64,000 nucleotides of DNA, taken from assembly GCF_041296385.1 (NCBI RefSeq), contig NC_091015.1:93914004-93978003 (forward strand). Direction: 5' to 3'. Below the pieces are notes generated by a model, which was not told the DNA's origin, searched no databases, and saw nothing but the letters and a program-made list of their open reading frames with translations. The DNA is from Aphelocoma coerulescens. Lineage: Eukaryota; Chordata; Aves; Passeriformes; Corvidae. The position numbers were made by a program, and so were the translations under genes. The first letter of the stretch is position 1, and the number at the start of each line of letters is the position of its first letter. This document shows, piece after piece, positions 35,256 through 48,075 of the stretch.

Positions 35256-35485
35256 AAAGGGGGAGGGAAGAGATTGAACCCTCTCCTGCCTCAGTTTCCC
35301 CTCAGGCATGTCCAGAGAGTTCTGTCTCCCTTCTGTCAGCCCTAAGATGTTCCACAGAATCTGTTTGGACATTTAAAGACTCAGTAGGGTGGCTTGTTTT
35401 GTTTTGAAACTGTTCTTGTTATGTTTATCCAGTTGTCTTCATTCTTTTATTCATTCACCCTTTTATTAAAATAAAACGGGTGAAA
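35256..35485 (+). other. 3' noncoding part of CSD element copy 2
   Basis: This segment between the cold-shock stop codon and the 3' LTR is about 94% identical by hand to the same segment of copy 1, with one 13-bp insertion here. It ends with the A/G-rich run 'aaaataaaacgggtgaaa' next to the LTR (polypurine-tract candidate). Confidence 0.7.
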
Positions 35486-35766
35486 TGTCGGGGTCCCTCC
35501 CCCGCCATGTAGCCCTGGGAGCCCTGAGGGAGGCACGGGGTTTCCCTGCCCCTGGTCAGCCTCGTTCCCCATTGGTTGGTTTGTGTTTCCTGCGCAGGAA
35601 AAAGGACCTCGGGTCCTGACTGTAGCAGTTCCTGAGCAGAGCCCGGCCATGCGGCTGGGGAAATAAACATCTCTGAAACATCTAGCAAGAATCCGTCCGT
35701 ATATATTTGTTTTCCACGGGACTCCTGGTTTGATATATGCTTGTTACAGTAATCCCCGCTGTAACA
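35486..35766 (+). repeat. 3' LTR of CSD element copy 2
   Basis: This 281-bp LTR is the direct-repeat partner of 33497-33778, with AATAAA at 35662-35667. It ends TGTAACA and is followed directly by the target duplication CTGATG. Confidence 0.92.
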
Positions 35767-35772
35767 CTGATG

Positions 35773-38040
35773 TGTAATAAAAAATGTGTAAACAAAAGCA
35801 GATGCAGATTAAAAAAACATCATGTTATATAAAAAAGGAAATAAAGCATCCTGGGGAAAAGAACAGTCAAAGTTAGGTGACAGAAATAAAACATTAAAAA
35901 AGAGAAACGAAAAGCTGTAATGTGATACAAAGAAGGCACTTGTTCTTCGAAACTAAAAATTAAATGATGCAACATAATGGCAAGTGGGAAATAAGAGATG
36001 CAAGAATATATGCAGGGGAATGTGAGACTATGTGAGAAGAAAGTTAAAACAGATGTTGAGCTACAGAGCTCGACATGTATTTAAAGAGCCTGTGTTAGAG
36101 GTGGAAGTACATACTGAGTTAAAAAAGTGAAATGCTTCAATGAGAGACGAATGGAAAAATGTAATGAGATGTGCAATCTGAGACCTAATAAATTGTAAAA
36201 AAAGCCCAACATGCCGTAAGAACATAGATAAAAAAAGGAAAATCTGAAAAACCATAATGAGCGAAGAGAGGAATGGAATATGAGATGGGCAAAAATCACA
36301 TCTGGTGCACATGAAACTTCTCGAAAACACAAACAAGTACTCATAAGTAGAAAAACTCAATCTGAGCAGCGCATAGGGACTTGTAAAATGGAAATGTATA
36401 ACAGCATTTTAAAGACAAATGGGGAATAAGATGCGAAAAATGAAGCTGCAGAATGAAATGCAGAATAGCTATGAACATTAAAAGAGGAGACACAGAAATC
36501 TAAAACGGGTAATGTTGCACACCGAAGAATGTAAGCTAAAAACTCAAACCAGGTGATTCATTCAGGAAAACTTATAAGAAAAATTACATTTGGTGAGAAA
36601 CATAAAAAGATATTTTATTCTGAAAGGGGAAATTCATTTAAAAATGAAAAAAAAATCATAAATAAACAAAGAAGGAAAACTTGACATATTCAAAATCAGA
36701 AATGTGTCATGACCTACAAAGTATGAAATGTCACTAGAAATAAATCAAGCTGTGAAATTGCAGGCATTAGGGAAAGTACAGAAATAGCTCTGAAAAAGAA
36801 AACACAGAAAAAGTGCACAATGTGAAAAGAAAACATGGGAGGATGTGCAGATATGAAAATGTATGCTGAGAGGCACCACCCCCATCTTCAGGTTTCAAAA
36901 AATACAAAGATGGAAGTTCATTATGCATTCTTTCAATGAAAATCTAGTATGAGATACAAAAAGGAAATTTGCAATATTTTATCATTCAAATGCTAATGAG
37001 ATATTAAAAGAATATATTTATTGAGGTGCAAAAGAAAGTTTACACAGGAGCAAAAAAATTATAGTCTTGAAAAACCATAGTAGGATGCTAGCAGGAATAT
37101 ATGAAATTTCTCATAAGATGTGATAAATTAACTAAAGAATGTGAGGAAAGGAAAATGCACAGGGAAATCTGAAAGCTCACACTCAGAATACAATGCATAG
37201 TCTGTAATGGGCAGCAAAAAGGAAATTGGCTAATAAGCAATGATACATGAAATTCCTAATTAGATCTAAAAGCACATAATGAGACACTGAAACAAAACCA
37301 AGCAGTGAAATAAAAATGAACATGCACATCAAAAATCGAAACTGGAAACGGGAAACTAGATGCAAAAAAGCATTCATATGGGGATCCAGAATCAAAAAAA
37401 GTGGGTAATGAGATGTGAAAAGGAAAACTCATAAAAGGATTTGGCATGAGGAATACATAATAAGGGGGAAAATTTTAGTAAGTCAAGAAATACAAAATCT
37501 GAGAGCATAATGATAGGCAAGACCAGAAATGCACCTTTAAGATCAAAGAGGAAAATAAGGTTCAAAATTAAGTAGTGAATCCTGTGATGCAGTAGGAAAA
37601 ATGCAGAACGAATTAAGAAAGATTAAATCCATGAAGAAATGCAGAAAGAAAAATCTGTAACAAGTTGTGAAAAATCAGTGTTTGATGGGAAGCAAACCCT
37701 CCAATGTATATTGTAACACAAGCACTGAAATCCACAGTGAGGGTCTGGAAAATGAGTAATGAGATGTGAAATCAGAAGTAAAATGATTTGTGATAACAAT
37801 CATTCACAATGACAAGCAAAACCAAGAACCAGGATGCTAATGCAGCATGGCATGCGCATTGCCGAAGGAGATACAGTAGTGAGATGCATAATGGAATATG
37901 GAAACAGAAATATATAATGAAGTGTGAAAAGAAAACATGCACCATAATAAAGCATGCATTGCAAGCCATTTTGTCCTAGAAAGACTGAAGCACATAAAGC
38001 AGCATGAAAATGGAACAGTTCAACTGAAACGTTCAAGGGG
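35773..38040. repeat. Degenerate purine-rich array, main part
   Basis: About 2.3 kb has a strong A/G bias on the plus strand. A loosely recurring core near 'taatgagatgtgaaa' appears at about 36158, 36990, 37405 and 37757, with many weaker variants such as 'ataatgagac' (37275), 'tagtgagatgc' (37880) and 'ataagatgcg' (36425). Spacing is irregular, so this is either a very old minisatellite or a purine-rich sequence grown by slippage. It has no coding content and stops sharply near 38040. Confidence 0.6.
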
Positions 38041-40454
38041 CTCAGAGTAGGAATTTTACTTGACTATTTGAACAGTGGGGTTAATTACAAAGTCACTGGC
38101 TGCTGTGGGTTTATTTTACCCTTTTTTTAGTTTTGAGCTTGCCCCACTTCTTGATCCAGAAGGGATCTGCCTCGGTTCACACAGGAGTTCTTGACATCCA
38201 GTGATATGATACGGTAACGTGCCAGCTTCACTCTGTGTGGCATCATCTCTTACATGCCATAGCCGTAAGATGCACTGGCAGATTATGTAGGAGAAACAGC
38301 CTTTGGGAATTCTCCCTCAGGCATGTCAAGGCCACCAAGCAGCATATTAGTTGCATAACAGCTTCAGCCCTAAGGCATTTGTGCCCAGCCCCACCAGCAG
38401 AAATGTGGATGACTTGGTGAGGTACAGGTTTACAAAGAATCAGACTTCAGCGATTTTGAGCATGTGAATAGTACATATAAACAATGGACTTAAGTGCTCA
38501 AAGAGGAAGACAAACAATTGCAGTACCTTTTTGCTACCTCAAGCTTTTGTCATGCCACAAGATACCTATAAGGCTAAATTCCCCAAGCAGCGGCAGCAGC
38601 AGCATGTTTGGTCTTGAAGGATGCTCACAAGCCTGGTGAGTGTGTTCTGCTGAAATGCTGCAGCTGCTTGGCCTTGGTGGTGCCCTCTGGGGTGTCCCGA
38701 GCCATTGGACTCTGGCTTTGATTCTCACCTTTGAATATTTAATGCTAAAACAGATCTGTTCTCTGGTACATACTCCAAAGGTAATGTGACATTCACATCA
38801 TCTCATGCCCCCAGGATATTTCCACCCCACAGGCAACTCATTTTTCCAAAGACTCTTTAGCATGGATAGCAGGGACTGCTCATACAGGAGGCTCATCATG
38901 CCTGCAGACAGTGCCTGCAAAGAGGGAAACTTCTGAATCACAGAGAGGAGCAAGACTTGGTTCTTGCAGGATGTGTGCTGGGGAGGCTACACAGTCACAG
39001 GCAGGTTGGTATCATACTTCACCTTCACAATGCTGAGCAGAAGGTTCTCTGGGATCAACACAAGGGTGCTGAAGCAGTAATTCCAGCTGTGCCACACAAG
39101 GCCATCCTACCCCTAAGACAGGTCCTTCACTGTCTGGTCAGCGAAGGCACACCAGAAATGCAAAGTGGCACACGCTGTCCCCCAGGTCAGGTGGCCTCCT
39201 CAGGAGGGGTCAGTGCACACAACATGCACTCCCTTACGCTGTTGCCTGTCATCCCTGCCACCAGCCATGGGAAAGTCACTGCTCAGAAAAGGCCTGGTAT
39301 TGAGGCTGCCAACATTCTTTCCATTCGGAGTAGCTTTTTGGAGAAAGGGTGTCAAACTCTCACAGTTATCTGGCTGAAATAGAAAAGCTCAGTGCTGGCA
39401 CGGACCTGTCTTTGGAAAACATTATTGCCATGGTATGAACAAGCTGAGTGGTCAATGCCGACTGTACAAGGGATCAGCCTGGCATGCTCCTGGGGCTAGA
39501 AGGGGTCAGCTATTAAGCAGAGAAAATTGCACAGCCCTCGCATGGTATCTCTAGGGCGTTTCCTTGTTTTATTACTTGCCACTAACAAGAAGTGTTCCAT
39601 CCAATTTGCCCACTGTCGTGTAAGGAGTAATTAGTTACTTAATCTGTCTTATCTTTGTCTGAGCCCCTCAACATCATGTGCTTCCTTAAGTCATGTGTTA
39701 TGGACCCCTGATCATCTTTATCTAATGTTATCACACAGCCAGCTACTCTGTCTTATGCTAAATGTTATGTCAGGGTTGTGGAGAGGGTTGCAAATAAATG
39801 GCACACCTTTCTTTCTTTTTCTTTCTCAAAAATGAGAAAGACGCTAGAAAGCTGACTGCAATTTAAGCTCTGGGGAAAACTCCATCTGACTGCAATAAAA
39901 TCAGGATTTCACCAATAAAATTTTCTCTGCTTCAGAAACCCTGATCCTTTTAGTACAATAACCTGTAAAATTTGATCTGACAAGTGGCAAAACTCTCAAT
40001 GGCATTAAGCTTATTACACTGATTCAAAAGCTAAAGTAATACTGTGATTAGTGCATATTGCATGCATTAAGACCATAATAAATAAGAATACAGACTGTTG
40101 CTAGTAGCAGCTGGTAACTTGTCTCATGCTGTAGAGTCAATCCAAATTACTCATGAACAGCAGAACACTTTAAAAAAATGGATAATGTTTTGGATGAGAA
40201 ATAACACCAAAATACAGCTTCTGATAATACAGATAATAAAGCTAACAGCTGAACAGAATGGAGATACTGAATGCACATCTAGACTCCATTATCTTTCCGC
40301 AGCATACTTCCCTTCTTGTCGCAGTGACTACTGCTGTCCACTGCCCAAGCCAGCCCCAGCAGTGTGCGGCAGGAGTGGGGAGCAGCCGGAGGCACGGAGC
40401 TTTAAAGCTGCTCCTCTGAAGCCTCTGCTCTACCCAGGGGAGCTAAGGGTCCAG
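38041..40454. other. Unassigned sequence, possible LTR scrap at its end
   Basis: No gene is identified. A 141-codon plus-strand frame at 38957-39382 has no recognisable domain. At 39613-39810 a stretch beginning TGTCGTGTAAGG and reaching 'gttgcaaataaatggcac' resembles the end of an ERVK-type LTR, but I could not define its ends. A short CTTT-rich run lies at 39808-39830. Confidence 0.3.
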
Positions 40455-41000
40455 GCACTGTGGTAGTCAGCAGCCCTCGACAAAAGGAAAGATAAAAAGT
40501 AGCAGGGAGGCTTGCCACTGGAGGTAATCCAACCTTATTGAAAGGGATCCACGGAGAATAAACCACAGTTGCAATGTCGCTACACCTTATAAAGGGGAGG
40601 TTGAACAGGAGGAGTAACCCAACTAGGGACCAATAGGCGGATTAGGAGGGAGGGACACTGGAGGGATGCACTCACGTCTGGTCCAATGGTCTTGGTGGGT
40701 GGAGGGAGAGGGGTCATATGCCCCAATGGGGCATCGAGGTTTAGGGGATTTCCAAGAGGGGAGGTATCCGAGGGGGCAGGGTCTCAGGGGACTGACGGGG
40801 ACCATATTAGGGTAATTAGGGAGGGCTTGGGTGACAGGCACAGGACAGTCCAGAACTCCGGGAGGGGTTTGGGTGATTGATAGGGAAGGAGGCAGAACAA
40901 AGGGGAGGGGATAACCATATTGGGAGCACCGGGGGAGCGTCTTGAATCTGGGACAGACCAACTGGGAGTAGAAGTGGGGAAGGCAGGGACGAACCATTAG
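40455..41000 (-). mobile_element. LTR-like C-rich block
   Basis: Read on the minus strand, a long C-rich stretch leads to 'ccctttataaggtgtagc', a TATA-like box. About 60 bases on comes 'ttcaataagg', a near-AATAAA signal, and then a short T-rich end. That order of U3, TATA, poly(A) signal and U5 is typical of an LTR. The ends and target duplication were not resolved. The 124-codon Pro-rich frame at 40623-40997 (minus) reflects the composition. Confidence 0.4.
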
Positions 41001-44000
41001 GGTACAAAGAACATATAAAAATACAATAAAAACATTGCATCACCACACCTTCTGTATATCCTACAGCCTCCATTCATTGTGTCTGGTAAAACACCATTAA
41101 AACCACACTTAGCCAGCCACAGAAAATGCTCACAGGTTGTTTTAAATAAATAAGTGTTCAGCAGAACTTTAATGGTGCAAGAAGCATTTTGTCAGAGCTA
41201 AAGACCAACATGAGGATTGTCTATCTTTGATACAAAATTTAACCAGTCAGTTGGTTAGTGATTGTTCCACCTCATGAAAGTGTTAGACGACTTCCCTCTC
41301 TTGAGAAAATGAAGATGTCATTAGAAAATATTCTCCTTCATTAGTTGAGTGGAAGCCATCTTTATGCATCCTCTGAACATACATTTTTTCTCCTATAAAT
41401 AAAACAGGCCCAATTCTTGGAAAGGCACATGTGCACGTTGCCTAAACCTCTAAAATGTTAAAGGGTCATTGTAAACTTTGCTTATAACTCCTCTCTAGCT
41501 CACCATTTTGTTTTACCTCTGTACAATGCTTCTGTGGTTCTCCTTCTTGGTCAATATATTGCAGCATTCCAATGAATTGAACCTGGACAGAAAGTTGAAC
41601 CAAGGTTAGAAAATGCCTCAAAGAAAAGTGGAGTCTTTGTCTGGGCATTCCTGACTGAAACATATGGAACATGCTTTTGCCTTCTTCAATATTGTAAATT
41701 GTCACATTACCATGAATCCAGGATGCAGGTGAGAGGAGGCTGGTATTAATCAGCTGATACATAACTCAACAATGTTCCATGTGAGTTTACACTGGCTGCC
41801 AGAGACTGCTTTGAATCTGATAAGAGTTGAGTATGAGGGATTCTCTAGAGACTACACTGAATGGCACAAGCGAAAATTAGAGTTCCTGTTGAAGTCGTGA
41901 CTCCCACATTACACACTGAATGCATCCACTAACACTTTATTGGAAGTGAGGGCAGGCTGTGTTTTAAAATTTTCATGCTCATAAGTAAGCAACAAATTGG
42001 ATATTTAGCATACAGTTAAGATTGCCTAACAGTTTTTTGTCGTAAAACTTGGTTTCTGCTAATTACAGTTTTGTGAATCTTAAGCTCTTTATACTTGAAT
42101 TTCCTCATTTAGGTGTTTTCTGCAATTAGCTGTTACCTTTTTGCTCATGTAATACAGATGTTTCCAAGACAAATGTGCCAAAACACATTTTCTCCCAGTC
42201 TGAAAATAATAAGAGAAAAAAAAGTCCATAGGAAAATCCCTTCTATACAATTTTCTTTTAGAAGTTTTAGTACTTTTGCAGATGAAGGAGTTGCTACAGT
42301 CACTACATACGTAACAAGAAAGCTTTTTTTGGCTTTTGAGGTTGTCCAATTACATTAAAATGTTAATCCTTTGGAAATGAGAAATAAGAAGTTCACATAC
42401 ATTCAAAGGCTATCAAATTGTCTAAAGATGTGGCTTTCACTGAGGATGTTCCATCCCTTTACTCTTTTACATATCAAGCAAATGGCTACTTCTCCATGAG
42501 CCACGGAGCAGATCCATGGATATCTCCCTCCAGTGTTGGGCTGAAAGAACTTTGCCTGCTGAACCTCCCCACAACAGACAAAACAGAAAGGCCTTCTTTG
42601 AGTTTCCCAGCACTCCCTCCTGTGGTAAAGAACATGAGGAGAGCCAGACTTTTCTCTTGGTGGTCTTTTTTGTAATGGGAATGGGATGCAAGAAGCAGAG
42701 ATGGGAACCGATTCTCAGCATCTCTCTGCAGACAGACAGGAATATCACCAGCAAAACGTGTATTTTTTTTTTTTTTGGTAAGGGCAAGCCCTTGTACCAG
42801 CATCCCTTCTAACAAAGGGGTAGAGGACTGTGTTGTGGCTCTTTAGACCCCCAGCCAACCGATGAGTCATGCTTTAAGGAGGGCTAAATTTTTTTAAACA
42901 TTTCCCACTAAATTCTAAGGCAGTAAGTCTAATTACACTTTATGCTTTAGCGCACTTAGAAGAACAGCATGATTTGGAAATGGCTCTTTTCAGAAAATGG
43001 CTTTGTAGAACACATTTGAAAGTGACTGCTTTCCTGAATGCAAATGTCTGAATTGCTCTAATTATCTAACTGGGGAAAAATAGGCTTTTTTTAGACTGCC
43101 AATATCTGAAGAAACTATGAAAGGACAGGACAGTTTCTCCCAGTATTCCTTTATAGTATGCTTTCTATTCTAGTTCTAAATACAAATAACCAGTGAGATT
43201 GCCAGTACTTTCATTTTATTATGCAGTAATTAGATGTCTTTTTTTTAAAAAAGTGTCTTTATAAAAAATCACAATTTTAATTTTCAGCTTGTAAATCCTA
43301 ATCATGCTAATTGTCACACTGAAGTTTGGAGCCCCTAAAAGTAGAAGTAATGTCTCCAGGTCTGCCTATTATTAACCTTGTCTTTAGTCTGACAGGTAAA
43401 TAACATCCCCATAGTAAGTACAACATCTGTTTGCCTAAAAATTAGTAATAGAAAGTATATTTTCAGTTTCTTTTAATGTAATTTCACAGCAGGGAACTGA
43501 GAAAAGAAGCATCATGGCTGCATCTGATCTCCTTTAGAATATGATTTATAGACTAAAACAGCTTCTACCCTCACTGCTTACAGGTGGGTCCATTATCAGG
43601 ACTGCTTCTAGAGACTTCAGTTTGGTTTTCTGGGGTGGGTACAGGTCAGGGGGATCCACTGCAACTTTTATTTAAAACTCTGAAGCAAACATACAGCTGC
43701 AGTAAGTCAGCCCTCACCTATCTCTCTGAGCCTTCTGTTGACAATATCAGGCAGAAAAGGATGGCCTGCATGTCTTTTCTAACTGCAGAAGACATGGCCT
43801 TTGGGAATCAAGAACTTGGTCTCAGTGCTTATCCCGTGGGTACCCACAAACAGAAGGAAATACCTGTTCTCCTGATTTGCGCTCGTGAGGAAGCCCTGGT
43901 CCCTCAGCCAGTTCCCAAGATGGCTGCAGCAGGAATCTCAGGTACAGATGGGTCTGAACAGCCCCTAAAGGAGCTGCCAATCCTGCTCCTACATCCTTAC

Positions 44001-47000
44001 CCTCCAGCTGCCTCTCTTCCTACTATCACACTCTTTGCTGTCACCTGAACACTTGAGCTCCCCTTTAAACTGCCAGTCATCAAGATTGTCACAGCTGGAG
44101 ACCAGGTCTTTCCAAGTCCCCAGGTTAATCCTCTCTGATCTTGCTGCCTCATTATTTTGCAGCCAATAGAACAGAAGGCAGAACAGCACAAGGTTCTCTC
44201 TGCAGCTCAGTGTAGCTCTGGTACATGGTACGTGTGCTGAGATTTGTTACAAGGGTTCCTCAGCATGTAAGAGGTCTTCCTATACAGGAATTAGTTGGAT
44301 AATGGAAAGCCATGTCTACACCACTATAAATGGACTTAAGTAAATTAGTTTTTCCACTTGCCTTTCTTCCCCCATTCACTGGTTTGCTCTGGGTTGGATG
44401 GAGAGGACAAACTGATTTGTACATGGCTGGGATAAGGGGAAGACCAGATCTCTGGACCACCCTGTGCAGACAAACTGACATCACAGTGGCACTGGGAGCA
44501 TGGGGGAATTCTGGTGAGTCCCACAGGAGACATGGCAGGAGCAGTACATGGGCATGGCAGACACAGCTCCAGGCCTCCACGTCCAACAGCAGCAGGACTG
44601 AACATGTGCTCCCAGTAGGCACCTGTACAGCCCTGCACTGACCAGCACTGGAGTTATAGTCAGGTCCAGAGAAAAGCCAGGGTCAGATCCAGCCTGGAGA
44701 CAAGCCTAGCAGCAGGACCTGCATTGAGACAGACCCCTCTGCACTTCAGGGATGCACTGCTGATGCTGATGCACACTGTAAGCACTGTTTGCATCATTTA
44801 TAGGGTAAAGTTCAGTCCCAGGGGTGGATACAGAGACACAGAAGTTAGGAGAGGGCTGAAAGCATCAAGTCCTTCATATGCTTCAGTATAATTACCTTAC
44901 TTTCAGTAACATTAAGAGGTCCATCTCTTCAAAATACAAAATAGAGGCCAGTGGTGGGTCTATCAATACAACAATTTCACAATAAATCAGTGATCAAAAC
45001 CACTGATAATCATTAAAAGTATCTTCTGGTTTTCACAAAGTACAGATTTGGGGCTCAGAAATGATAATGTAGAAACACCTGAAGGAATAGTTATCCATGG
45101 TTCAGTGAAAACCATTTATATACTTGTGCAAGTCAACAAAGCATTGTCCCTGGTATAAATCATTACGTAAGTATTCATTTTTCAATATAGCTGCTGTTGT
45201 AAGTTCTTAAAAACATGTCTGAAAACTGAAAATGGGAAGGAGTATTTTTACTCTGACTCACTTTCTTGTTTCTTCAATAGCACTGCTGAAGATGTGACAT
45301 TTCTAGAATGGTTTAATGTAGTTACAACATAACCTTTGGGTCCTCATCATCTCTAAGGATGCGCACTCCTTGAGCATGTCATAAAACTCCCTTCCAGTAT
45401 GTGTTTCAGACATGAATAAGACACAATATCAACTGATGTTGAAAAGTGGAGTTTTCTTAACCTCACATTATGCTATGAAGAAACCTGGAAACAAGAAAAC
45501 TTTGATACAAAGCTTCCAGAAGAGATTTGAGTTTCAAGTTAACACTGACATTTCTAAAGGAAATAAAAACATAGGAGAAGGGTACTTTTCCTGTCATGGA
45601 CTTTTCTAGTGCTTTCCTTTCCATTTTTGTTTTCCTTTCCATTTCTGCCTGGCGAACTGTAAATTGCTTAACCCAAAAACTTTTTTTTAGGATAGCAAGG
45701 GAGATAGTATATTAAATTCACCCAGAGACTGCTGTGACTCCATCAACTTCTACTCAGAATAAATTATGAAAAAAAGATCTACTGGCTTGGTAGGAAGCTT
45801 TACTTTTCTACACTGGTACCCTTAACAGTTAAATTTTAATCCCAGTATGCAAGTGGTACGAGTGACAACACTATCAAGAAATTTACATTGATGGTGTGGA
45901 TAGGTACACCCAAACAAGAATCATTCTTTCTAGCTTGAGTAAGAGTAATACATAGTGACAGAAATGTCTGTGTGGCAGATGAGACCTTACTGAAGTAGTT
46001 CAAGAGATTATTGCCCTGACTCTGTATCTGACTTCAGCTTGATTTATCTACTCCCTACCCATTAGCTGAACAGAACAGGCACTATTGCCGATAACGAGTA
46101 TCAGCTTAGACTGATCGTAAAACTGAGTCTGCACTATGGTGTCCAAGCTAGAACTGACCATGTTTTCATTAGTCTCATTTCCTGCATTAGGTAACTGGGA
46201 AATTGTGTGGATATGCCTCCCCTTATTTTCATTTGCTCCACATGTTTCCTCTGCATGTTGACATCAGGAGTAAAGCACTGATAACCGAACACTGCAGAAA
46301 CAGAAGGGTGCCACATATTTATCCACTGTTTTTGCATGCAGCAAATTTCTGAATCATGGGTAAAATACTTGAAAGAAGTTTTTTAAACCTTGTAACTAAA
46401 AAAAAAAAAAATCTCCTCAAACTTCTCTTTTTAATCAGTTAGCATTTCACTGGAGGAAAAATGTCCATGGCAACACTCCACATATTTAAGATGCAGCATA
46501 ACCCATGAAGATATGTGAAAGGATTTTGTACACTTGCATTGTGTTCAGGTAATAACTAAAACGCCCAGTGTTGGCTCACTGTATCCACTAAAATAAGATT
46601 ATCATGTCTATTGCCCTTCTGTGAATTCCAGCCATGTGGAGATGGTGGATAGAGATGGCCCTTCAGAAGGAGTCATCTCTCAGGGAGGAAACAGCCTCAT
46701 TTGGTGTGAGAGTGCTGGAACAAACAGGGCACTTAGAGAGACCTTTCACTGTGATAGCTTCTGCTTGCACTGGTGATACCAGTGTGAGTAGGTTGTGGCT
46801 GGATAGATGGAGTGCTGCTCATAGGCAGTGTAGGGGCAGGTTTGAAACCAGGTGTACAGATTTGTATCTGTTTTCAGATCAACAAACAGAATGATAACCA
46901 AGAGATCAACCATTAGTACAGTAAGTAAAATCACATCACTGTTTCATGAACTCACACTGGTTTGCTCACTTGAACTTATGTATTTTTGAATTGTGCATAG

Positions 47001-48075
47001 GCTGCCTTGTAGCTGTATGAGTATGTTCCTTTGGCTGATAACAACTTTGGGAAAAACATTAAAGGGCAATAAATGGAATATGTTAAAGATTTCACCCTAA
47101 AAATAATCATTCTATTAACAGAAGACTTAAATTAACGCTTCTAAATATAAAATGGAATTAATTCAATTCACAAATAACTTCACAAACAGATGAACTCGAA
47201 ATATAGCCAGAGAACTGCTGAATATTTCAGAAATAATGACATACTTGTTTAAGAAAAATCACTGTTGTTGTAAACACGTCTTATAGCATACAGATCAGCA
47301 GAACCCCATCAGTACACAGCTGCACACATGAGCTTGTGTGAATAAAAAACCACTGCTGCTGGGATTATAGCAGCTAGAAAAATATAACAGAGATGAACTG
47401 TCCTTTTTTGAGAGGAATGGGGAAGAAACTCCCAACACATTTCCGAAAGTGAATGGATTTTTTATTAACATTGGGACAATTACTGTCCTATATAGTTTCT
47501 TACACAAAACTCGTTCATATCCTTTTAGGGAGGGACTCATTCTCTTGAAAAGCTGATTTTCTCTAGAACCCTCTAAAATATTGCCCATGTTTGATAAACC
47601 ATCAGTTCTTCTTGCTGTAGGATGTTTATGTCTCTAGTGAGATCAAGCAGCTGTATCTGCATCCTTTGAGCAATCTTCATTGCCACAAGGCAACAGATAA
47701 TCCATGCAGATCTGTGTGGATAGAAGGTACCATAAACAGCTGCCTTTAAGTTCTCCATGTTCTGATTTCATAATCCTATTCATTTAAATGAAGGAAGGTA
47801 ATACTGAAGAATGAGGAGAAGGTAAAAAAAAAGTTGTTGTGCATAGATTGCCTTAGAGGAAAAAGATGAAATGAGTTTAGTCACTAAATTAACAAAATAT
47901 CACAGCAAACAGAGATTCATTTATGACAATATTAATGAAGAAGGCAGAAACACCTGAAGGATTTTGCTAGAAAATTCCCATCAAAATCTAACGAAATTCT
48001 TTACTGTTAAGTAGTTGAACTAGGCAACTTTAGGTCTTAAAACCAGTGTTCATACCAACATGTCCTTATTATAGC
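41001..48075. other. Unassigned AT-rich sequence
   Basis: Seven kb without a repeat or gene that I can name. Open frames such as 43584-44048 (154 codons, plus) and 44260-44622 (minus) have no domain signature. A T14 run is at 42763-42776. Old repeats beyond visual recognition are likely. Confidence 0.35.

Larger units (their letters stand above)
33491..35772 (+). mobile_element. Non-autonomous ERV carrying a cold-shock domain, copy 2
   Basis: This complete LTR-flanked element (33497-35766, 2270 bp) lies in plus-strand sense. Its exact 6-bp target duplication CTGATG is at 33491-33496 and 35767-35772. The layout matches copy 1: LTR, short leader with a donor-like GTGAGTA (33834-33840), Gag matrix-like start, Arg-rich linker, Y-box cold-shock domain, ~230-bp 3' noncoding part, LTR. 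There is no pol or env. Its two LTRs differ at roughly 15 positions, so it is older than copy 1. It sits inside the purine-rich array. Confidence 0.9.

Noticed and set aside
36061..38036. Several Phe/Ser/Leu-rich minus-strand frames that look membrane-like
   Set aside because: They follow from the pyrimidine-rich strand of the degenerate array, not from selection on protein.
40623..40997. 124-codon Pro-rich minus-strand frame
   Set aside because: It lies in a C-rich LTR-like block; no conserved motif and no start context.
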